Part shown: piece after piece, positions 54,364 to 61,657 of the stretch
How positions within the stretch are numbered: the stretch's first letter is position 1
How the letters are laid out: the number at the start of each line of letters is the position of its first letter
NCBI GenBank assembly: GCA_000619965.1
Contig: JHVD01000003.1
Coordinates: 62,001-126,000, forward strand
Origin: Propionibacteriaceae bacterium P6A17
Lineage (GTDB): Bacteria > Actinomycetota > Actinomycetes > Propionibacteriales > Propionibacteriaceae
DNA: 64,000 nucleotides
Direction: 5' to 3'
Notes under the pieces: model-generated
Seen by the model: only the letters and a program-made list of their open reading frames with translations
What the model was told of the DNA's origin: nothing
Database searches by the model: none
Translations under genes and position numbers: made by a program

Positions 54364-57300
54364 TCACTCTTCGAAGCTGGCTTCCTCAAATCCGAGGGAG
54401 GCGGCGTTCTCGGAGATCGTGCGAATCGTCGATTCGTCGAAGCCACCGGCGCACATGGCTTCGATCTCCAGCCGCACGGTGACGTCGGTGTCCGTCCTAC
54501 CGATCAGATGCTTCAGCACCTCCGCGTTGATCTTCAGCAGATCCGCAGGTGCTGCGCTGGGGTTCAATGACACCGCTGCGAACAGTCGTTTGCGCGGGGG
54601 GTTGTCCCGCATCGAGTACGAGGTGCTCGTCGCGGAGGAGCCCCCGACACCCTCTCCAGCGCCCACCTGGGCGCCTGCCCCGTTCGTGTCGCCGCCCGGA
54701 TGGGGGGAAGCCGTGCCGACGCCGGCGGCGTCATCCGCGGCACGCTGAGCGCGCGCCACCTGCGGCTGCACGAGCAGCGTCTGCATCGTGGGGATCGGGT
54801 CGGCACCCTTGTCGCCGGGGAGCCAGAGGCCGCGGTAGCGGCCGTCGTCGTTCACGCCTTCGGCCAGCGCGAAACCGTCAGCCTCCCAACTGATGGGATT
54901 GCTCTGTGTGAGGCTGCCCAGCAGCGCCGACGCATCGCGCAGGCGCGGCATGTAGGGGTACTGGGCGTAGAGCTCCCAGAGGTTCCCCGCCCGGACGTGC
55001 CCCGCCTTCCACACTCCGGGAAACATGTCGAGCTGCATCCGCACAGCGCTGGCCGACTGGCTGCGGCGCAAGAGATCCTCCGTGCCGAGCTTGCGCGCCA
55101 CACGTTCGGCAAGGGATATCCGCGCGCTGCTGTCAGCGCGCAGCGTGTCGATCGTGAACGGCTGCGACCCGTCATCCTGCACCGGCACGAGCGCCCAAAT
55201 GTAGGTGAGCTGGAGCCGGTCGTCGACGGTGGTGTTGGCCTGCGCCTGCTTGTCCTCCGCCTGCTGCCGCTGGTTGTGGGTGAGATCGAGCTCTGCGGCG
55301 TTGCTGAGCACGAAGCTCCAACCAAGGTAGTCGCGCACGGCATGCTCAAGCCCGTCGTATGCTCCTTCATCGGCCGCCAGGTACACGAGCATGTTGCGGT
55401 TGACGCGGTTGCCGGTGCCGTGGGTGGCCGTCATCTTCTGCGCGGCTTCGATTGCCGATGAGTCCGAGGAGTTCTTCCGGTGGGTCATCTTGGGGTGCAG
55501 GATCACCAGACGAGCCTCGTCGAGATCCAGCACGTCGCCCGAGTCCTCAGGCCCGACGTGTACGCGGGCGAACTCCGATTTCCCCTGCGGCATGCGCTGC
55601 AGGCGTCGAAGAATCTCCGCCCACACATCTTCGACGTGCAGCCGCTCAGCCTGATCCTTCGCCCGACGAGTGATGTTGGCTTGGAGATCGAACCAATAGC
55701 GTCCCTGCGCGTTGTAGAAGTGCGTGGCGCGATCCGTGAGGTTGCTCAGCGCCGAGTGGAAGTTGCCGACGGTGTCGCCCGGCGTCGCCACGCCGAGGTA
55801 CAGCCGCTGGGCCTCGATGCCCTTCTGGCCGGCGCCGATCGTCGGGGCTGCGCCGAAGAACACGGCGCGCGCGAGCCGCTTCGTGATCTGGCGGGCCCCG
55901 AAGAGCGGCTTCTCCGTGTCGATCTTCCACGGCTCCGAGCCGTCACCGTCCACGTCCGCGTCGATGACGGCCTTCCACGAGTCAGGCAGGTACTGGGTGA
56001 TCTCCGAGTTGACCGTGCTGTCGTAGAGCGGCACCGAGCCGGGCAGGATCATCGGCGACTGGTCGCCCGAAGCCCACAGCGTGTGGATCACGGCGTTCAT
56101 CAGCCGTAGCACGCCGCGCGTCCGCTGGAAGCGCTCGAGCGTCGACCAGTCCTCGTAGAGCCGGTCGAACACCTCCGGGTGGATCGGGTACGTCTGGCGG
56201 ATGCGCTCCTCGTACTTGTAGTCGCGCGCTTCCTTCGGGAACTCGCTACTGTGCTTCGTGTAGAACTCGACGAATGCCCTTGCCGTCGCATTGATGGCGG
56301 CCTGCGCATCGGCATCGGGCGTGCGGAAGAGCCGCTGACGCACGATGTGGTAGGACTCCGTCGCGGAGGCCGGGCGCCACTGATCGGCAACTCGCCGGAC
56401 GACGTTCTGCAGGCGGGTCAAGGCAGCCTGCCCAGCCTCACCGCCGACTTCCTCGGCGTTGCCGCGGGCACGGTCGTCGCCGTCATGCGAGGCGGGGATC
56501 GAGATCGCGAGCAGGATGCCCGGAGTGGCCTTGGCCACCTCGGTGAGCGACTGGGCAAACGTGAACTGCGTGTCGAACGTCCCGGCGGGGAGGTCGTCGC
56601 GGCCGAGGAGCTGGCGCGCGTAGGCCACCCACTCGTCGACGAGGATCACCGCCGGCGCGTACCGCTCGAGGAGCGTGTGCAAGGCTTCACCCGGGTGCGT
56701 GCCGGAACCATCCGCAGCCGCCACCAGGTCGTACGCCTCGCGGCCGCCAAGCTGCCAAGCCATCTCGCCCCAGACGGTGTTGACCTTGGTGCCGTCCTCC
56801 TTGATCGACCCCTCCGGAGCGAGATGATTGCCGACGATCGCCACCCGTCGCGCACGCACCGGCGTGCCGTTCGGCGCGTAGCCCGAGTCGGAGAGCAGCT
56901 CCTGGAAGCTCTGGGGGAAGACATCGAGCGACTCCCCTGCCGCGAGATGCCAGAGCGTCAGCATCGAGTGGGTCTTGCCGCCACCGAAGTTGGTCTGGAG
57001 GTTGATCACCGGCGTCGCGTTCCGGTCACCGGCGAGGCGCCGCACGCCGAGTCCGATGAGCTCCCGCAGGCCGTCGGTGAGGTAGGTGCGCTCGAAGAAG
57101 CTCCGCACGTCGGAGTAGTCGGAGGCCTGCTCAGGCTGGAACGCCACTTTGTACATGTCGGCCGCGAACTCCGATGATCGGAAGTTGCCGGTGGCGACGT
57201 CGTCGTGCGGCTGCAACACCTCCCTCCAAGGCTTGAGGCCCTGCGATGCGGGCGCGTTCGCCTCCGATGCGAGCACCTTGCGGTCTGCGGCCTGGACCGT

Positions 57301-57708
57301 GCGGCGGTTGAGCTCGTCGTACGAGTGCCGGACGCGCTGTGCGGCGTCCTTCGCGCCGATCTGGGACAGCAGCCGCGCGCCGGTGTCCAGCGCACGCAGC
57401 GCGGCATCCGCAGGGAAGGCATTCATGTGGGCCCAGTCGTTGCGGACGCTCCGGAGCTCGGACGCGTAGTTGACCACGTCGTGGCGTCCGCCCCTGTTGA
57501 TCGTGCGCGCAAACATCGTGATCGCCCGCAGTTGCTCCTGCGGATCCTTCGGGCTGTAGGCCTTGGCGCCGGCGAAGCCAGCGGACTCGTCCTTGGCGCG
57601 CACTTCGTCGAGCCAATCGGGGCCGATGACGGCGCTCAAAAACTCGTACAGCGGGTCGGCCAGCTCCTCGATCATCTTGCCGACGAGGTCACGGTTGCTC
57701 AGCGCCAT
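54364..57708 (-). CDS. Swt1-type HEPN / DUF499 AAA-like ATPase
   Basis: 1114 residues from ATG at 57708 (minus), with GAAGGGA just upstream. The N-terminal ~140 residues form a Swt1-family HEPN domain with an intact RxxxxH: R89-NDWA-H94. DUF499 follows: Walker A FGGGKTH (K245), Walker B AVILVDEW (D358-E359), and NLQTN just before Walker A. The C-terminal quarter has an Ala/Gly/Thr-rich linker and a small alpha/beta tail. DUF499 proteins pair with DUF1156 methylases in predicted anti-phage loci, where they are thought to be the ATP-driven restriction or effector part. The gene has its own possible promoter (TATCGT, 57742-57737) in the 67-base gap. Confidence 0.82.
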   Translation of the reverse strand: MALSNRDLVGKMIEELADPLYEFLSAVIGPDWLDEVRAKDESAGFAGAKAYSPKDPQEQLRAITMFARTINRGGRHDVVNYASELRSVRNDWAHMNAFPADAALRALDTGARLLSQIGAKDAAQRVRHSYDELNRRTVQAADRKVLASEANAPASQGLKPWREVLQPHDDVATGNFRSSEFAADMYKVAFQPEQASDYSDVRSFFERTYLTDGLRELIGLGVRRLAGDRNATPVINLQTNFGGGKTHSMLTLWHLAAGESLDVFPQSFQELLSDSGYAPNGTPVRARRVAIVGNHLAPEGSIKEDGTKVNTVWGEMAWQLGGREAYDLVAAADGSGTHPGEALHTLLERYAPAVILVDEWVAYARQLLGRDDLPAGTFDTQFTFAQSLTEVAKATPGILLAISIPASHDGDDRARGNAEEVGGEAGQAALTRLQNVVRRVADQWRPASATESYHIVRQRLFRTPDADAQAAINATARAFVEFYTKHSSEFPKEARDYKYEERIRQTYPIHPEVFDRLYEDWSTLERFQRTRGVLRLMNAVIHTLWASGDQSPMILPGSVPLYDSTVNSEITQYLPDSWKAVIDADVDGDGSEPWKIDTEKPLFGARQITKRLARAVFFGAAPTIGAGQKGIEAQRLYLGVATPGDTVGNFHSALSNLTDRATHFYNAQGRYWFDLQANITRRAKDQAERLHVEDVWAEILRRLQRMPQGKSEFARVHVGPEDSGDVLDLDEARLVILHPKMTHRKNSSDSSAIEAAQKMTATHGTGNRVNRNMLVYLAADEGAYDGLEHAVRDYLGWSFVLSNAAELDLTHNQRQQAEDKQAQANTTVDDRLQLTYIWALVPVQDDGSQPFTIDTLRADSSARISLAERVARKLGTEDLLRRSQSASAVRMQLDMFPGVWKAGHVRAGNLWELYAQYPYMPRLRDASALLGSLTQSNPISWEADGFALAEGVNDDGRYRGLWLPGDKGADPIPTMQTLLVQPQVARAQRAADDAAGVGTASPHPGGDTNGAGAQVGAGEGVGGSSATSTSYSMRDNPPRKRLFAAVSLNPSAAPADLLKINAEVLKHLIGRTDTDVTVRLEIEAMCAGGFDESTIRTISENAASLGFEEASFEE

Positions 57709-57745
57709 GGATGGTCCCTTCTGGAGTTGCCCCCAACGATAGTGT

Positions 57746-57762
57746 CCGCGGGCCGCCCGCGG
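57746..57762 (-). other. GC hairpin between the DUF1444-like and DUF499 genes
   Basis: CCGCGGG and CCCGCGG pair across a 3-base loop. No T-run follows on the minus strand. It may slow polymerase or protect the upstream mRNA; placed directly ahead of the putative DUF499 promoter box. Confidence 0.4.
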
Positions 57763-57775
57763 CCGAGCGTCATCC

Positions 57776-58669
57776 TCACTCGGCGAGGCCGAGACGGGCG
57801 CTGAAGAGCGGCCCAGGCCGGAGATAGAGCGTGGGTTCGCCGCGCAGCTCGAACGGCGCATTGCCGGCCTGGCACTCGACGGTGCCGTCCGGGCTCCAGT
57901 AGTAGACGAGTGAGCTGATGAGGCCGCCGGGCTGGCTGGCCTCGGGGTCGGAGACGTAGGCGTCCAACACCTGCGACAGCCGCATCAGCTCGCCGAGGCC
58001 GCCGCCGGTCTCCGGCAGCGCGTAGAGGATCGTGTGCCTGTTTGGGATGCCGAACAACACACCTTCGGGCGCCTCCACGTTGCCCGCACGCAGCAGCGCC
58101 CCCAGATTGGCCGCCTTGGACGCGATGAAGAACGAGTCTCCGTAGAGTCCGCGCACGGGCTCGTCGACGTCGAACCATTCATCCACCGGCTCCGCGTCCG
58201 TATTGGCCTGCCCGACCGCGAACAACTGGTCGGCCGAGAACGGAAGCTGGGCGACTGCATCGTCTTCCAACGTGAGCACGGCGTCGGGCGTGTCCAGGCA
58301 CAGCACTTGGACGACGCCGTCGGAGAATTCGCGAGCGTACGAGTGACGATCCGGCTTGATGGCGCTCTCCGCCAGCAGACGAGTACGCACGGAGACGAGG
58401 ATCCGCTCGGGGCTCTGGTGGAGGGGATCCGGCTCGTCCGAGACACGCAGGAACGCATCCACCATCTCCGCGACGAACTGCCGCCAATCGTCTGCAGGCA
58501 CGTCTCGGAGCTTGGCCGCGATGGCGTCGACGATCACCGCATGCTGGCGCCCTTGCACCTCGATGCGCTCGTGCTCAGGAGCGCTGACGACGGCGGCCGA
58601 CACGCCGCGCGTCGCGAACTCGTCCAGCAGCAGGCGACGCGTCAGCGCAATGCGACTTCGATCGTCCAT
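57776..58669 (-). CDS. DUF1444-like protein of the DUF1156/DUF499 operon
   Basis: 297 residues from ATG at 58669 (minus), with GAGGGAGAGG upstream. The middle and C-terminal pattern (FSADQLFAVGQANTD..., FFIASKAANLGALL, GVLFGIPNRHTILYALPE) recalls the DUF1444 fold, a small alpha/beta family of unknown role. No membrane segment, nuclease or nucleotide-binding motif is visible. DUF3780, the partner usual in related loci, is not recognisable here, so this gene may fill its place (inference). Gaps of 94 and 67 bases to its neighbours fit one operon with internal initiation. Confidence 0.6.
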   Translation of the reverse strand: MDDRSRIALTRRLLLDEFATRGVSAAVVSAPEHERIEVQGRQHAVIVDAIAAKLRDVPADDWRQFVAEMVDAFLRVSDEPDPLHQSPERILVSVRTRLLAESAIKPDRHSYAREFSDGVVQVLCLDTPDAVLTLEDDAVAQLPFSADQLFAVGQANTDAEPVDEWFDVDEPVRGLYGDSFFIASKAANLGALLRAGNVEAPEGVLFGIPNRHTILYALPETGGGLGELMRLSQVLDAYVSDPEASQPGGLISSLVYYWSPDGTVECQAGNAPFELRGEPTLYLRPGPLFSARLGLAE

Positions 58670-58763
58670 CAGTGTGTCCTCTCCCTCGAGAACTCGCTGG
58701 ATCCGACTCTATGACACACCTCCGACAGTTCTCTCCGAGCGACGCTGACACCGTCTCGCGGGC

Positions 58764-61517
58764 TCAGAAGTCGAACGAGTCCTGCGCCGGTCCCGACGGG
58801 GGCTCGGCGTCGCGGATGTCCGCCCAGCTCGTCACAAGCTGGTTGAACCCGACGGCATCCTGCGACCAACCGTTCTTCTCGGCGATCGAGAACAACAGGA
58901 AGGCGAGCTGCTTCACCGATTCGAGATCCACCGGCGTGTAGCGATGGGCCGCGGCGTCGCGCAGCAGCGCGTGCGTGGCGCTCGCACCCTCGTGCTCGAG
59001 CAACTGGATGGCGTGGTGGCAGATCTCCCATGCCGAGATCGATTCGTCGAGCGCGACGTCGTAGTCGCCTTGGAGCTCAGACGGTGCGAGGAGCTGGACG
59101 ACGCCGGCGCGGCTACGCAGGATGCCGCCGCGGTCCATGGACTCGACGGCGGTGTTGCGGGCACGGGCGAGCACGTCAGCGTCGCCGTACTTGCCCTGCC
59201 TGTAGCCATGCTGGCGGTACCACGCGATCGCGAAGCGCGTGGCCGCGTCGAAGTCGCCCTCCTGCTCGGCGAGGACCTCGTCGAGGATCTCATTGATCCG
59301 CGCGAGGGCTGCGCGCACCGTCATCGGAGAGCCGTCGGGCTCGAGCACCTTGGCGTAGCGCGAGAACACCGCCATGCCGGGGCCGATCGCGGCCTGCGGG
59401 AGGTCCACCGGAGCGATCATGCCGTGCTGCAACTGGCGCAGCGCGTCCGGGAGCTCGCGGCGCAGCGTCGCCAGGAAGCGCCGACGGTCGGTCACCGGCG
59501 CGTCCTCCGGGCGGGGGCGCAGCGAGAGAACGATCGAGGAAGCGAGTGCGTTGGTGCCCTGGCTCAGCATGCGGTTGCTCAGCTCACTGCGCACCGGCCA
59601 CGTCGCTGTGATCGCCCAGCCCGACTCGATCATGGACTGCAGCAACGTTTCCCAGCCCGACGAAGAAGTACCTTCATCTGACGCTTCCGATTGCTTGAAC
59701 GCGTAGTAGACCGTGATCGGATAGTCCTCGATCGCATGCTCGCGGGCACGGGCGAAGACCTTGCGGAAGCCTTCCTCGAAGAAGTCCCTCGCTCCCCCTT
59801 TGCCATCGTGGCGGTACGGATTGGCGACGAGCTCCTCCGCTTTGGGCACGAGCAAGGTTCGGAATATATCGGGGTGGACTTCGCCCAGCGTCCGACGAAG
59901 CCAGACGTAGAAGAAGTCTGAAAGGTCCGAGTAGCCGATGTTGTCGTAGTAGGGCGGATCCGTGGATATGAGCCGACCATCCAGAGGATGTGCCGCCGCA
60001 TCCGCCTGTTGCACGCAGCCGACGGGACCGTCAGCCTCCGGGATCGACTTGGCGACATTGCCGAGTGAAACAAGGTAAGAACCGGCGGCGTTACCGAAAG
60101 GGGTCGTCTCGGCAAAATCCCAGACCATGGGAATGGCTTGCCGCGCGAAGAGATTCCGGATTTGGGAACGTGAATTCTCCCATCGTGCAAGGGAATTGAA
60201 AATGTCGGAGAGTCGGCTCACGCCCAAACCCAAGTAGGTGGCGACGGCGTCGGCGTAGGGGGAGGCGTCGTCGTCAGAGAGGCCGGAGGCGAGGGCGTCG
60301 TCGCGGACCTTCGTGCGGGCCTCCCCGACGAGGTCGCTGAACGTCGTCAGCGCGACGAGCTGCCGGTTGGTGAAGAGGTCCTTGAACTCCGTCAGGCCGT
60401 AGGCCGGAGGCGAAAACCACCGGGGGTTCGTCGCGATGCATCCGTCGACCGAGTCATCGGGCCTCTGGATCGAAGCAGCCATCCGCTGTTCCTCGCTGGG
60501 ACGCACATAGATCCTCTGCCGGGGACCTTCCGCGACAGTGGCCATGATCGTTGATCCGCCACGCCCCCCTTCTGCTTCGGCACGGATATGGGCGACCCCG
60601 ACCGGCGTCTGGCAAGCGACGCACACAGCGCCCTTCCGCCCGGACATCGTCCCGTCGGTGGCCGCCGTCGGGGCCTTGGCGGGGTCGTGCCCGATCTCGA
60701 ACGCGACCCGCTTGCCGGAGGGGTGGGAAGCGTCGGGCACGATCGTCGGGACGATGTACGCCTCCTTGCCCTTCTTCTTGCCGAGCCACCAGGAGCGCAC
60801 CAGCGGCATCTCGATGCCGCAGGCGGGGTTCGGGCAGGTGACGGTGCGCGCCCAGATCCACGCAATGACGGTCGCCGTGGTGCCGTCCTCGAGCGTCGCC
60901 TTGGGGTACAGGTGCCCGATGCGGCGCTCCGCCTCGTCGCGCATCCACGTGCCGTAGGAGCGGACGTCGTCGGCGAGGCCCTCGGCCCCGCGCCAGCCGT
61001 CGCGGGTGTCGGCCTGACCGGGGAAGACCGGCCGCCAGCCGCGAAACTTCGGCGGGATCTCGATCAGGGCCTTGTTGATGAGGACGGCGACGGGGTTCAG
61101 GTCGGAGGCGTGGGCCTCGAGGCCGAGCCGCTGGGCCTCGAGTGGGATGGTGCCGCCGCCAGCGAAGGGGTCGAGGATGGGCGGAGGGTTGCCGCCCGTG
61201 GACTTCATGATCTCGTCGCGCGCGGCCTGCATGATCCGCTCGTCGCGGGTGGCCTCCCACGGCACCATCGCCTCGATCAGCGCGTGCAGCCGGCTGCGCT
61301 CGGCGTCCTGCGCTTCCTTGGTGGGGAACTCGTCGGGATGGGCCGACGGATCGTCGACGAGCTGCGCGAACAGCACCGCGCGAGCCGTGGCCAGCGGGCG
61401 TCGCGCCCACCACAGGTGCAGGGTGGAGGGGTGCCCGTGGCGGATCGACTTCTCGCGGGCCGACTCCCTGTTGATCGCCTCCAGCGGCAGCGACACCTCG
61501 ATCAGCTTCTTGCCCAC
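58764..61517 (-). CDS. DUF1156 N6-adenine DNA methylase
   Basis: 917 residues from GTG at 61517 (minus), set by GGAGGAGG upstream. The DUF1156 N-terminus is clear (EVSLPLEAINRESAREKSIR, HLWWARRPLATARAVLF). AdoMet motif I is DPFAGGGTIPLEA (116-128) with ASDLNPVAV behind it; catalytic DPPY is at 520-523. Between them lies a zinc-ribbon-like pair (CPNPAC...CVAC). The family modifies adenines and is found with DUF499 ATPases in predicted defence loci. A central 600-bp block (about 59,630-60,240), which includes DPPY, falls to 50-58% GC and then jumps to 77% at its edge, suggesting a recombined segment. Confidence 0.85.
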   Translation of the reverse strand: MGKKLIEVSLPLEAINRESAREKSIRHGHPSTLHLWWARRPLATARAVLFAQLVDDPSAHPDEFPTKEAQDAERSRLHALIEAMVPWEATRDERIMQAARDEIMKSTGGNPPPILDPFAGGGTIPLEAQRLGLEAHASDLNPVAVLINKALIEIPPKFRGWRPVFPGQADTRDGWRGAEGLADDVRSYGTWMRDEAERRIGHLYPKATLEDGTTATVIAWIWARTVTCPNPACGIEMPLVRSWWLGKKKGKEAYIVPTIVPDASHPSGKRVAFEIGHDPAKAPTAATDGTMSGRKGAVCVACQTPVGVAHIRAEAEGGRGGSTIMATVAEGPRQRIYVRPSEEQRMAASIQRPDDSVDGCIATNPRWFSPPAYGLTEFKDLFTNRQLVALTTFSDLVGEARTKVRDDALASGLSDDDASPYADAVATYLGLGVSRLSDIFNSLARWENSRSQIRNLFARQAIPMVWDFAETTPFGNAAGSYLVSLGNVAKSIPEADGPVGCVQQADAAAHPLDGRLISTDPPYYDNIGYSDLSDFFYVWLRRTLGEVHPDIFRTLLVPKAEELVANPYRHDGKGGARDFFEEGFRKVFARAREHAIEDYPITVYYAFKQSEASDEGTSSSGWETLLQSMIESGWAITATWPVRSELSNRMLSQGTNALASSIVLSLRPRPEDAPVTDRRRFLATLRRELPDALRQLQHGMIAPVDLPQAAIGPGMAVFSRYAKVLEPDGSPMTVRAALARINEILDEVLAEQEGDFDAATRFAIAWYRQHGYRQGKYGDADVLARARNTAVESMDRGGILRSRAGVVQLLAPSELQGDYDVALDESISAWEICHHAIQLLEHEGASATHALLRDAAAHRYTPVDLESVKQLAFLLFSIAEKNGWSQDAVGFNQLVTSWADIRDAEPPSGPAQDSFDF

Positions 61518-61543
61518 GACTCCTCCTCCAGTTCTCGGGGATC

Positions 61544-61549
61544 AACCTA
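61544..61549 (-). promoter_or_regulatory. -10 box of the DUF1156 operon
   Basis: TAGGTT on the minus strand, ~27 bases before the GTG, with GGAGGAGG in the leader. Lies back to back with the promoter of the divergent gene. Confidence 0.5.
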
Positions 61550-61621
61550 GCAGCGGGCTGGTTGCTACGCAGCAGCCGAGGGCACGGTGCCAGTTCCACG
61601 GAAACTGTCAGTGCCCGTCGA

Positions 61622-61627
61622 TAACGT
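61622..61627 (+). promoter_or_regulatory. -10 box of the divergent large gene
   Basis: TAACGT, 30 bases before ATG 61658, with ribosome site TGGAGGA in between. Together with the minus-strand box it makes a 140-base divergent control region. Confidence 0.5.
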
Positions 61628-61657
61628 GGGCGAGGTCTACGAGGTTGTGGAGGATCG

